A stretch of DNA of 24,779 nt from a bacterium (GCA_004558975.1 SFZB01000019.1:1-24779), one strand, 5' to 3'. Numbered from the stretch's first letter, positions 15,831-23,449 are shown. The notes: a model not told the origin generated them from the sequence alone. Made by a program: numbers and translations.

Positions 15831-17279
15831 TTACTTCCCGGCAGGCTCTTTGGTCTCGACTTCCGCGGTCTCTGCCGTCTCGGTCTCAGCCGCCGACGTG
15901 CCGGCGTTCTCCGTCGTCTTATCCTTCTTGATATTCACAAGGAGGTTGGTCAGAATCCCGAGGATCAGGGCGCAGGCGATCGAGGTGATAGTGACTTTAC
16001 CGAAGGTCAGCACCAGACCGCCGATACCGGTGATCAGAATCACGGAGACGGTGAACATATTGCGGTTGTCGCCGAGGTCGACGTTCTGGATCATCTTCAG
16101 ACCCGAGACAGCGATGAACCCGTAGAGAGCAACGCACACACCGCCCATGACGCAGGACGGAATTGTGGCGAGGAAGAGGACGAAGGGGGCAAGGAAGGCG
16201 GCGAGGATCGCCATGCAAGCTGTTACCAGAATGGTCACGACCGAGGCGTTACCGGAGATGGCGACGCAACCGACGGACTCACCGTAGGTGGTGTTCGGGC
16301 AGCCGCCGAAGAAGGCACCCGCCGCAGAACCGACACCGTCACCGAGCAGGGTCTTATCAAGACCGGGCTCCGTGAGGAGATCTTTCTCAATGATGGTGGA
16401 GAGGTTCTTGTGGTCCGCGATATGCTCTGCGAAGACCACGAAGGCAACCGGTACATAGGCAACCGCGACCGTCGCGATGTAGGAACCGGTGATGTCCTTA
16501 AAGCCCTTGAAGGCGTGGATAAAGGTGAAGTCGGGGTACCAAGCGTTCGCATGGGTGAGTCGCTGGAAGATGGAGAAGTCAATAACTTTCAGCGCGTCGA
16601 TGTGAGCGGCAAGACCGATGACGGTGAACACGGCGGCGACGGCGTAACCGGCGCAGATACCGATGATGAACGGAATCATCTTCATCATCTTTTTGCCGTA
16701 GACAGAAGCGACGATCGTCACACCCAGCGTCACAAGGCCGCAGATGAGCGCCACGTAGGTGTTGACGGAAGCGGAGCCGTTACCCTTCGTCAGGTCGCCG
16801 ACGGCATTCCCTGCGAGAGACAGACCGATGATCGCAACCGTCGGCCCGATGACCACAGCGGGCATCAGTTTGTTAATCCACTTTGTGCCGCAGTACTTGA
16901 CGACGATCGCGATCACGACGTAGACAAGACCCGCGAACACGGCGCCGAGGAGCAGACCGGTGAAGCCGAGGTTAATCGACACGGCACCGCAGAAAGCCGC
17001 CGCCATGGAACCGAGGAATGCGAAGGAAGAACCGAGGAACACCGGGCTCTTGAACTTCGTGAAGAGCAGATAGACCAGTGTGCCGATACCGGCGCCCAGC
17101 AGAGCCGCCGACTGCGACATATCGACGGACTTACCGAAGTGCGTAATGATGTCCTGATTGTTGTTGATGACCGTCGGCACAGCGATGGTCGCCGCGAGGA
17201 TCGCGAGCAACTGCTGCAGAGCGAACACCAACACCCGCGCAAACGGGGGTCTGTCCTGAACGTTGTAGACGAGTTTCAT
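15831..17279 (-). CDS. uraA: Uracil permease (nucleobase:cation symporter-2, UraA/PyrP)
   Basis: This 482-residue inner-membrane protein of the NCS2/NAT family imports uracil with protons. The family's key stretches are present: VFAEHIADH on helix 8, which carries the Glu and His that bind uracil in E. coli UraA, and NTTYGESVG on helix 10 with the second binding Glu. About 14 hydrophobic segments are visible. The C-terminal 35 residues are an acidic, Thr/Ala-rich cytosolic tail. The ATG at 17279 (MKLVYNVQDRPPFARVL) follows AGGAG at 10-nt spacing, and the frame extends 7 codons further to 17300. It has its own promoter and a PyrR-type attenuator in its leader and sits directly downstream of pyrR, as pyrP does in Bacillus. 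Confidence 0.95.
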   Translation of the reverse strand: MKLVYNVQDRPPFARVLVFALQQLLAILAATIAVPTVINNNQDIITHFGKSVDMSQSAALLGAGIGTLVYLLFTKFKSPVFLGSSFAFLGSMAAAFCGAVSINLGFTGLLLGAVFAGLVYVVIAIVVKYCGTKWINKLMPAVVIGPTVAIIGLSLAGNAVGDLTKGNGSASVNTYVALICGLVTLGVTIVASVYGKKMMKMIPFIIGICAGYAVAAVFTVIGLAAHIDALKVIDFSIFQRLTHANAWYPDFTFIHAFKGFKDITGSYIATVAVAYVPVAFVVFAEHIADHKNLSTIIEKDLLTEPGLDKTLLGDGVGSAAGAFFGGCPNTTYGESVGCVAISGNASVVTILVTACMAILAAFLAPFVLFLATIPSCVMGGVCVALYGFIAVSGLKMIQNVDLGDNRNMFTVSVILITGIGGLVLTFGKVTITSIACALILGILTNLLVNIKKDKTTENAGTSAAETETAETAEVETKEPAGK

Positions 17280-17340
17280 AATTTTGCATCTCCTGTACAA
17301 ATTAATTACATCTATTTACTCGGCTCACGCCGTCGATGCC

Positions 17341-17372
17341 AAAAAAAATACACCTTGCCCGAGCAAGATGTA
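17341..17372 (-). terminator. Leader terminator of the uracil permease (attenuator)
   Basis: On the minus strand, a 10-bp stem (17372-17363 with 17358-17349, one G-T pair, 4-nt loop) is followed by eight T residues (17348-17341). It lies about 60 nt before the permease start and so must be controlled for the gene to be expressed. Confidence 0.9.
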
Positions 17373-17426
17373 CCACAAACCGACGCTGTGCGTCTTCTAT
17401 GACAATCTTCCCGGTCTCTCTGTACC
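17359..17426 (-). promoter_or_regulatory. PyrR-binding loop and antiterminator in the uracil permease leader
   Basis: On the minus strand, GGTACAGAGAGACC (17426-17413) resembles the PyrR anti-antiterminator loop ARUCCNGNGAGGYU: the CNGNGAG core is intact and the flanks can pair GGU with ACC. Immediately downstream, CCGGGAAGATTGT (17414-17402) can pair with ACATCTTGCTCGG (17371-17359), with one wobble and two single-base bulges. That pairing forms an antiterminator that would break the terminator stem. The PyrR loop and the antiterminator share the CC at 17413-17414, so the structures exclude each other. This is the standard design in which UMP-bound PyrR favours termination when pyrimidines are plentiful. 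Confidence 0.85.
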
Positions 17427-17452
17427 GTGCTTAAAGATTTTTGACTGTCGTT

Positions 17453-17481
17453 ATTCTAACAGATTGTGACCGGTTTGTAAA
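17453..17481 (-). promoter_or_regulatory. Promoter for the uracil permease
   Basis: On the minus strand, TTTACA (17481-17476) and TAGAAT (17458-17453) are 17 nt apart. Transcription should start near 17446, giving a leader of about 167 nt that contains the whole attenuator. The remaining 17482-17594 segment, up to the pyrR terminator, shows nothing else. Confidence 0.75.
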
Positions 17482-17594
17482 GAGGATTCTCCGAAAAAAG
17501 ATATTCTTATGCACTATGATAAAAATCCGTCCTAGATTCGGCTCATTTTGTGCAAAAAGGCACCGTTCGGCGTTGCCGGGCGACTGTACAATCA

Positions 17595-17620
17595 AAGCCG
17601 GCACGCGCACGTGCCGGCTT
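17595..17620 (-). terminator. Terminator after pyrR
   Basis: A perfect 10-bp stem (17595-17604 with 17611-17620, 6-nt loop) lies 10 nt after the pyrR stop. The following minus-strand sequence, TGATTGT, is only moderately T-rich. Confidence 0.75.
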
Positions 17621-17629
17621 GCGGTAAAA

Positions 17630-18190
17630 TCATTTCTGATCGCAGTAAGATGATTCCTGCTCGTAGAGGTAGACGCCGGTATCGCCGTCTGTCTCATCAA
17701 AGTGTACCGCCACGACCTCCCGCTGCGAGGTGGGCATGTTCTTCCCGACGAAGTCGGCGCGGATCGGCAGTTCGCGGTGCCCGCGATCCACGAGAATGGC
17801 GAGGCGAATCGTCTGCGGTCTGCCGAGCGCAAACAAGGCGTCAATCGCGGCGCGCGCCGTCCTGCCCGTGTACAGCACATCGTCGACCAGCACTACGCGT
17901 TTCCCCGTCACGTCAAACGGCAGTTCCGACCCGCGCACCTCCGGCAGCTCGCCAATGGTGGAAAGGTCGTCACGATACAGCGAGATATCCAGAATCCCGA
18001 CGGGGACGGACACGCCGCTGTGCGCGAGGATGCGCTCGGCGACCATCTTCGCCATCGGTACCCCGCGGGTATGAATCCCGACAAGCACCAGCCCGTCAAG
18101 GTCGCCCTCACGCTCGACGATCTCATAGGAAATGCGGGTCATACAGCGACCGACCGCCGCCGCGTCCATGATCTGCGCTTTCAGTTTCAT
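17630..18190 (-). CDS. pyrR: Bifunctional pyr RNA-binding regulator / uracil phosphoribosyltransferase PyrR
   Basis: This 186-residue protein binds pyrimidine-gene leader RNA when loaded with UMP and promotes transcription termination. It also has uracil phosphoribosyltransferase activity in characterised members. The PRPP-binding loop VVLVDDVLYTGRT is at residues 99-111. GIHTRGVPMA (38-47) and DISLYRDDL (68-76) are typical PyrR blocks. The length is normal for the family. The frame is open to 18280, but the promoter at 18224-18253 places the transcript start near 18217, so the ATG at 18190 (MKLKAQIMD) is the start. Its AGGAG site lies inside a small AGAGG/CCTCT hairpin 11 nt upstream. The target leader of the downstream uracil permease is in this window. 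Confidence 0.96.
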   Translation of the reverse strand: MKLKAQIMDAAAVGRCMTRISYEIVEREGDLDGLVLVGIHTRGVPMAKMVAERILAHSGVSVPVGILDISLYRDDLSTIGELPEVRGSELPFDVTGKRVVLVDDVLYTGRTARAAIDALFALGRPQTIRLAILVDRGHRELPIRADFVGKNMPTSQREVVAVHFDETDGDTGVYLYEQESSYCDQK

Positions 18191-18223
18191 AAAAAGAGGC
18201 ACTCCTCTCACTGTCTTCAAGGT

Positions 18224-18253
18224 ATTGTAGCACGCCCCCGGGCGGCTTGTCAA
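18224..18253 (-). promoter_or_regulatory. Promoter for pyrR
   Basis: On the minus strand, TTGACA (18253-18248) and TACAAT (18229-18224) are 18 nt apart. The short leader (about 27 nt) has no room for a terminator-type attenuator like the one before the permease. Confidence 0.8.
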
Positions 18254-18286
18254 TCGATCAAAATGTGAAAAAAGGTACAATGGGTA

Positions 18287-18315
18287 TTGAATTGTTCATA
18301 AAAAATGGGTATAAT
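18287..18315 (+). promoter_or_regulatory. Promoter for yajC
   Basis: TTGAAT (18287-18292) and a perfect TATAAT (18310-18315) are 17 nt apart. The site is divergent from the pyrR promoter, with about 33 nt between the -35 boxes. Confidence 0.75.
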
Positions 18316-18347
18316 GAGAAAAAACACTAGGAAATGAGGAACCAAAG

Positions 18348-18914
18348 ATGCAGTTTTTCCCCTTTGCACTTGCGTTTAACCCGCAGAGTCTGCTTACCAT
18401 CGGTATGCTGGTACTCGTTGTCGTCGTCTTCTACTTCCTGCTGATCCGTCCGCAGAAGAAGCAGGAGAAAGAGGCACAGAGAATGCGCGATAACATGAAG
18501 GTCGGTGACGAGGTCACGACCATCGGCGGTATCGTCGGCAAAATCGTCTCGCTCAAAGACGAGACGGTCGTCATCGAGACCACCAAAGACAAGACCCACA
18601 TCCGCTTCCTGCGCGCCGCCATCCGCTCCGTCGACGTGGTCGCCGAGGACTCGCACCCGATCGTGCATGAGACCCCTGCCGAGCCCGCCGCAAAGAACGG
18701 CAAGAAAGGCAAAAAGAAACCCGCCGTCGAGCCTGCCGCTATGGTAGAGACGCCGGCGCCCGAGACCGCAGAAGCCGCTCCCGCCCCGGAAGAGGTTATC
18801 GAGGAAACACCGGCGCCCGAAGCGACCTCCGTCGCCCCCGCTCCGGCAGACAACGCCGAAGCCGCTGCCGCGGACATCGCCCCGGAAACGACTGCGGACG
18901 ACGAAACAAAGTAA
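18348..18914 (+). CDS. yajC: Preprotein translocase accessory subunit YajC, with long acidic tail
   Basis: YajC is a small single-span membrane protein that associates with the Sec translocon (SecDF-YidC). The family features are the transmembrane helix at residues about 14-33, directly followed by the conserved FYFLLIRPQKKQEKE stretch and the soluble core MKVGDEVTTIGGIVGKI (50-66). The core ends near residue 96, which is the usual full length of YajC (about 90-110). The remaining 90 residues are a Lys-rich patch followed by an Ala/Pro/Glu/Thr-rich low-complexity tail, probably disordered. The start ATG at 18348 has a TGAGGA site at 8 nt. It stands alone, between divergent pyrR and a shared terminator, not beside secDF or tgt. 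Confidence 0.95.
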   Translation: MQFFPFALAFNPQSLLTIGMLVLVVVVFYFLLIRPQKKQEKEAQRMRDNMKVGDEVTTIGGIVGKIVSLKDETVVIETTKDKTHIRFLRAAIRSVDVVAEDSHPIVHETPAEPAAKNGKKGKKKPAVEPAAMVETPAPETAEAAPAPEEVIEETPAPEATSVAPAPADNAEAAAADIAPETTADDETK

Positions 18915-18928
18915 TTTTCATAGCAAAC

Positions 18929-18960
18929 AAAAAGCACCCGACCTCGGTCGGGTGCTTTTT
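18929..18960. terminator. Bidirectional terminator between yajC and the opp operon
   Basis: A GCACCCGAC/GTCGGGTGC stem with tight loop (18934-18955) is flanked by an A5 run on the left and a T5 run on the right. It can therefore stop yajC (plus) and the opp operon (minus). The nine-base arm is the same as in the terminator at 1730-1758. Confidence 0.9.
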
Positions 18961-19012
18961 CATTGAGATTTACGGAACGGCGCCCCTATGGTCGGGCAGG
19001 CGGAACCGCGCA

Positions 19013-19095
19013 GACGCGCGTGTGAGGGGATCGGCGTCGAAAGCGCGGGGCAAATAACGGTAACTGCTCCGACGCGCGGACGCGCATGTGAAAGG
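19013..19095. repeat. Pair of imperfect 17-nt direct repeats in the opp operon 3' region
   Basis: The pattern GACGCGCRTGTGARRGG occurs at 19013-19029 and 19079-19095, 66 nt apart. The interval 18961-19095 is GC-rich and non-coding, like the tract at 3731-4126. The second copy abuts the stop codon of the last opp-operon gene. Confidence 0.5.
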
Positions 19096-20370
19096 TTACT
19101 CCGCCTCGCGGTACGTGACTGTATACTTGCCGCTCTCATCCTCGAAGAGGCGCGAGAACGTGACGTTTCGGTCGTACGCGATGAGCGTCGTCCCCTCGAA
19201 AAAGACGGAATGAACCCCCGCCCGCTCCGCCGCGTCAAGGCGTGTCACGTCAAAGGTATCGGCGATAAATACGGGCGCGATATGCAGGAGCGTCTCGGCG
19301 CAGCCGAGGCTCTCCGAATAGGCAAACAGATTCTCGAGCGCATTCTTGCACAGCCCGTCCGTTACATCGAGGTAAGCATGGCGCACCGTGCCGTCCGCAA
19401 ACGTGTAATACGTCTCGTCGTAGGCGGAAATGCTGTACGCGCGCAGGAACACCATGCTCTTCGCCCCGGCATAATCGAGGCGCGCCGCCGCATACGTCTT
19501 CCCGCCACGGTGATCAAACAGGTCAACGGAATAACCGAGCCCGCTGTCATCGAGGTTCCGCGCATAGCCGTCGAAGCTCGTAAGGTTCCCCGCCGTGTAG
19601 CCCGCCGCGGCGAGCGTATCGGCAAGATAATCCGCGATGAAGGCATTCTTCATCCAATAGAGGTCAATATACGAAGTAATACCGTTCTCCGCCGCAAACG
19701 CGCGGTACGCGTCGGAGACGAGGAGTCGGATCTTCCCCTCCCCGAGCAGCGCCACCCGCACGGCACCCGGGTCGCAGACGTATGTCGCGACTTCTCTGAG
19801 ATAGGCGGCAACTTCTGCGTTCGTATACGGGTCGAAGTCCTTCGTCGCGGCGTCGCTCTCCACGGTGAAAAGATTGCGGTAGTCCGTGTACATGGGGGCG
19901 GCATAGAGCAGGCGGTTTCCCGTCCGATCGAACAGCTCGAACATGCGATAAAGTACATCGGGTACGGTAATTTCTTCTCCTACATGGCGGTTGATATAAT
20001 AGAGGTTATGGACGTCCTCAAACGCGGCATCGGCGTGGAACATGCGGTACGCGTCGCGGCACGCCTCGGTGTACAGGCGCGTCACCTTCTTGTGCTCGGC
20101 GGTGGCGGAAGTGCCGCCCCTGCCGATCTCATACTGGAAGATAAAGTCTGCGCTGCAGTTCGCCTCATTCGAGGCGTCCGCCGTGATGGTCGTCCACCCG
20201 TCGTCCTGCGAAAGTGCAGAAGCGATCGCAACGGCGATCCCGACGACGGCAAGCACGATGAGGACAATGATGAGCACGGTGCGCTTCCCGACATGTTTCT
20301 CGGACAGCTCCACCTGTACCGGGGGTTTGACCCCCGGATTCTCGTTCGGATTCTTCCCCCGGCGTTTCAT
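19096..20370 (-). CDS. Membrane-anchored protein, divergent ApbE (flavin transferase)-like
   Basis: I do not recognise this 424-residue protein with certainty. It has a Pro/Asn-rich N-terminus, one transmembrane helix at about 31-53, and an extracytoplasmic domain after it. The domain resembles ApbE (FAD:protein FMN transferase) in layout. Residues 234-257 read YIDLYWMKNAFIADYLADTL and on to AAAG, echoing the ApbE iDLGGIAKGyavDrvaelL core. Residues 326-335 (DGTVRHAYLD) echo the YHHIlDP motif, and 357-371 (CAETLLHIAPVFIAD) echo ADALsTalfvlG. The Gly-rich elements and the metal-binding Asp and Thr appear changed (Glu359, His363), so it may be inactive as a transferase. It is coupled to oppF by a TGATG overlap at 20370, so it is probably a partner of the transporter. 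The similarity is judged by eye only. Confidence 0.75.
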   Translation of the reverse strand: MKRRGKNPNENPGVKPPVQVELSEKHVGKRTVLIIVLIVLAVVGIAVAIASALSQDDGWTTITADASNEANCSADFIFQYEIGRGGTSATAEHKKVTRLYTEACRDAYRMFHADAAFEDVHNLYYINRHVGEEITVPDVLYRMFELFDRTGNRLLYAAPMYTDYRNLFTVESDAATKDFDPYTNAEVAAYLREVATYVCDPGAVRVALLGEGKIRLLVSDAYRAFAAENGITSYIDLYWMKNAFIADYLADTLAAAGYTAGNLTSFDGYARNLDDSGLGYSVDLFDHRGGKTYAAARLDYAGAKSMVFLRAYSISAYDETYYTFADGTVRHAYLDVTDGLCKNALENLFAYSESLGCAETLLHIAPVFIADTFDVTRLDAAERAGVHSVFFEGTTLIAYDRNVTFSRLFEDESGKYTVTYREAE

Positions 20371-21677
20371 CACAGAAGCGAGATGCCGAGCGCGAGCAGG
20401 AACAGCCCCAAGACGGCACCGCGGAAAATCAGTCCGGCAATACCGCCTTTCTTGCACGCTTTATAGTTGCGGATATGGCGATGCCGCTTGAAGATACCGC
20501 CGCCGATAAGACCGATGATCGGCAGGAAGAAGGAGCCGATCGAATAGCCGACGTTCCCCGTATCGTGCGGGGGCGTCTCGAGAATGGGCTCCGTCGACTC
20601 GGCGGTGTCCTCCGTATGGCTTGCTGCCTCTGCCGCCATTTCCTCGTCGGAGAGGATCGTGATGGACTGAATCCGCTCCCCACTCTCGCGGATACGACGG
20701 TATTCCTCGATCTCCTTTTCATCGCCGAACACGAAGTGTCCGTGACCGATGTCGACAAGAGACGGCGTGCTGTTGCTGTAATCATGCACAGACGGGTCGT
20801 AGGTGAAGAGTTTCTTATGCTTTTCGAGCAGGGGGTCGGGAATCGGGATCGCGGAAATCAGCGAGCGGGTGTACGGGTGGAGCGGGTAATCAAAAAGCTC
20901 CTCCGCCGTCGCGACCTCCACGATATCACCCTTATAAATGACCCCGATACGGTCGGAAATGAAACGGACGATCGACAGGTCATGCGCGATGAAGAGGTAC
21001 GTCGTCTCGCGCTCGCGCTGGAATTTCTTCAGCAGGTTCAGAACCTGCGCGCGGATCGACACGTCGAGGGCAGAAATCGGCTCGTCGGCAACGACGAGTT
21101 CCGGCTCCATGACCATGGCACGCGCCAGCCCGATCCGCTGACGCTGACCGCCGGAGAACTCGTGCGGGTAACGCGTCAGATGCTCGGGGAGCAGACCGAC
21201 CTCTTCAATGATCTTTTCGACTTTGCGGACACGATCCGCCTCGTCCTCATACAGATGGAAGTTGTAGAGCCCCTCGGAGACGATATAGTCCACCGTGGCG
21301 CGCTCGTTCAGCGACGCCGCCGGATCCTGGAACACCATTTGGATATTACGAATGACCTCACGGTCGAGGGAGTGCGGGATCGCACCCGAGATGCGGACGC
21401 CCTTATAGAGAATCTCGCCCGCAGACAGGGGATTGACGCGAATCACGGCGCGTCCGACGGTCGTCTTCCCCGAGCCGGACTCGCCCACGAGCGAGAAAGT
21501 CTCGCCCTTGTAGATATTGAAGGAGGCGTTCTTGACCGCCTTGACGGCGCGATCACCTTTACCGAACGTGATGTCCACGTTCTTCAGTTCCAGCAGGACT
21601 TCTCTCCCCGTCTCATCGACAGGGCCGTGCTCCGGGAACTGCGTGACCCGCTTTTCGGTATTTTCAGTCTCTTGCAC
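20370..21677 (-). CDS. oppF: Oligopeptide ABC transporter ATP-binding protein OppF with membrane-spanning C-terminal tail
   Basis: This is the second ATPase of a type I peptide importer. Numbered from the GTG at 21677 (435 residues), it has Walker A GESGSGKTT at 65-73, Q-loop Gln117, signature SGGQRQR at 175-181, Walker B ending in Glu199, and H-loop His232. The OppF domain ends near residue 330. An acidic Glu/Thr linker (about 340-372) and two hydrophobic segments (about 377-396 and 412-435) follow, which normal OppF proteins of about 320-340 residues lack. An ATG at 21683 is also in frame, but it is only 1 nt from the AGGAGG site (21685-21690). The GTG is 7 nt away and better placed. The gene lies 6-12 nt after oppD and overlaps the next gene by 1 nt. 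Confidence 0.93.
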   Translation of the reverse strand: MQETENTEKRVTQFPEHGPVDETGREVLLELKNVDITFGKGDRAVKAVKNASFNIYKGETFSLVGESGSGKTTVGRAVIRVNPLSAGEILYKGVRISGAIPHSLDREVIRNIQMVFQDPAASLNERATVDYIVSEGLYNFHLYEDEADRVRKVEKIIEEVGLLPEHLTRYPHEFSGGQRQRIGLARAMVMEPELVVADEPISALDVSIRAQVLNLLKKFQRERETTYLFIAHDLSIVRFISDRIGVIYKGDIVEVATAEELFDYPLHPYTRSLISAIPIPDPLLEKHKKLFTYDPSVHDYSNSTPSLVDIGHGHFVFGDEKEIEEYRRIRESGERIQSITILSDEEMAAEAASHTEDTAESTEPILETPPHDTGNVGYSIGSFFLPIIGLIGGGIFKRHRHIRNYKACKKGGIAGLIFRGAVLGLFLLALGISLL

Positions 21678-21689
21678 AGTCATTCCTCC

Positions 21690-23438
21690 TTATACATGGT
21701 ACGCGTTGCGCAGTTTCTCGTGGATATCGCGAATGGATTCGGGTTTCTCCACCTGCGGCGCGCGCGGGTCCAAAAGCCACGTCTTGGCAAAATGCGTCTC
21801 GCTGACCGCGAACATGGGCGGCTCTTTCAGCGTGTCGATTTTCAGGCAATACGGGTTGCGGGGTGCAAAAGGATCGCCGACGATCTTGTTGTAGAGCGAG
21901 GGGGGCGTCCCTTCGATGGAATACAGTTTCGTATTCCGCTCCGCAAGCTGCGGGAGCGATGCGAGGAGTGCCCACGTGTACGGGTGGCGGGGGTCGTAGA
22001 ACACTTCCTCGACCTTGCCCACCTCGACGATCTGCCCGGCATACAGGACGGCGACACGATCCGCGATATTCGCGACGACACCGAGGTCGTGCGTGATGAA
22101 CACGATCGTATAGCCGAACTCTTTTTGCAGATCTTTCAGCAAATCGAGGATCTGCGCCTGAATCGTCACGTCGAGTGCCGTCGTCGGCTCATCGCAGATG
22201 AGGATCTTCGGCTGGCAGGACAGCGCGATTGCGATGACGATACGCTGACGCATACCGCCGGAATACTGGAAGGGATAGTCGTCGAAACGCTTTTCGGCGT
22301 TCGGGATCCCGACCTTCTTCATGAGCGAGAGCGCACGGTTACGCGCCTCTGCCTCCGAGCAGTTCTGGTGCCGGAGAATAACGGACGTGATCTGTTTCCC
22401 GATCGTGATGATCGGGTTCAGCGACGTCATCGGATCCTGGAACACCGTCGCGATGCGACTGCCGCGGATCTGCGTCCAGTCTTTCTCGTACTTGATCTTC
22501 GCAAGGTTCAGAACGCACACGCCGTGCAGGCGTTCCTCGTTCTCATCGATATAGCGGACGCGGAAAATGACGTTATCGAATACCGCATTCAGCGCCGCCT
22601 CGTCCGAGAGGTCTACGCCGAGCCGCATGGCTTTCTTCAGTGCGCGCAGAAGCCCTATCGCGAGTTTCAGCCGGCGGAAAGCGCCGATACGACCGACGGA
22701 GAGCCAGATCTCCTTGGCGATCCGTTCATTCCGCTGACGAACCTCATCGGAGATGTCTCCCGAAATTTCCCCGGCGTACTTTTCTTTCAGCGCGCGACGA
22801 CGCTCTGCGTATTCCGCGCGGAGAGCCGCATCATTCCGGAACGACCGCTTATGCTCTCTGATGAGCGCCCGCTCCTCACGCTTAAGACCGGCAAGTTCCG
22901 ATTTCCAGGACGCAATCTGCGCCGAAAGGGTATGAATCTTCTCCTTGTCCTTATGGCTGTCGAGCGTCATCTTCTCGTTATACGCCTCGGTCATACGGAA
23001 GCGGAGATCCTCCATTTTCGCGCGGATCTCCCCCGCCGCCTCTTCGGGCAGGGTCTTCTTTTCCTCGATTTCGCGGTCGAGGTCAAGGAGCGCTTGGTAC
23101 GTCCCGGCGCCCGCGAGCAGGCGTGCATAGGCGTCAAGGCGCTTCTTAAAGAAGTTCAGTCGGAGCTGCGTCATGCGCCCCTTTTTCACACAGGTATCCG
23201 CCAGCTCCGCATCATCAAAGATGATATTCCCGCGGCTGATGAACCCGTTCTCGTCCAGCATGCCGGCAAATGTCTTGGTCAAGACCGATTTACCGGAGCC
23301 GGACTCGCCGACGATGGCGATGGATTCGTTCTCATAAATGTCGAGCGAGACACCGCGGATGGCGGTGAGGATTCTGCCGCGGACGCGGAACTTGACCTCG
23401 AGGTCTTCGACCGACAAAAGTACCTTTTTGTTTTCCAT
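21690..23438 (-). CDS. oppD: Oligopeptide ABC transporter ATP-binding protein OppD with large internal insertion
   Basis: This 582-residue ATPase energises oligopeptide import. The motifs are intact: Walker A GESGSGKS at 44-51, Q-loop Gln334 in VFQDPMTSLNP, signature SGGMRQR at 393-399, Walker B ending in Asp416-Glu417, and H-loop His450. OppD is usually about 330-350 residues with Walker A and Q-loop some 55-60 residues apart. Here they are about 285 apart, because residues about 80-317 are an extra, highly charged, mostly helical segment with likely coiled coil (for example 118-220). The insert is in frame and without stops, so it is part of the protein. The C-terminal peptide-transporter motif is present (DPFAPRNPYCLKI), but its usual cysteine cluster is reduced to one. 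It starts 11 nt after the oppC stop with an AAGGGGG site. Confidence 0.93.
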   Translation of the reverse strand: MENKKVLLSVEDLEVKFRVRGRILTAIRGVSLDIYENESIAIVGESGSGKSVLTKTFAGMLDENGFISRGNIIFDDAELADTCVKKGRMTQLRLNFFKKRLDAYARLLAGAGTYQALLDLDREIEEKKTLPEEAAGEIRAKMEDLRFRMTEAYNEKMTLDSHKDKEKIHTLSAQIASWKSELAGLKREERALIREHKRSFRNDAALRAEYAERRRALKEKYAGEISGDISDEVRQRNERIAKEIWLSVGRIGAFRRLKLAIGLLRALKKAMRLGVDLSDEAALNAVFDNVIFRVRYIDENEERLHGVCVLNLAKIKYEKDWTQIRGSRIATVFQDPMTSLNPIITIGKQITSVILRHQNCSEAEARNRALSLMKKVGIPNAEKRFDDYPFQYSGGMRQRIVIAIALSCQPKILICDEPTTALDVTIQAQILDLLKDLQKEFGYTIVFITHDLGVVANIADRVAVLYAGQIVEVGKVEEVFYDPRHPYTWALLASLPQLAERNTKLYSIEGTPPSLYNKIVGDPFAPRNPYCLKIDTLKEPPMFAVSETHFAKTWLLDPRAPQVEKPESIRDIHEKLRNAYHV

Positions 23439-23449
23439 CGGCGTCCCCC

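Noticed and set aside
15721..16125. Plus-strand 134-codon frame
   Set aside because: It reads through the terminator hairpin and then runs antisense to the uracil permease C-terminus, with no RBS.
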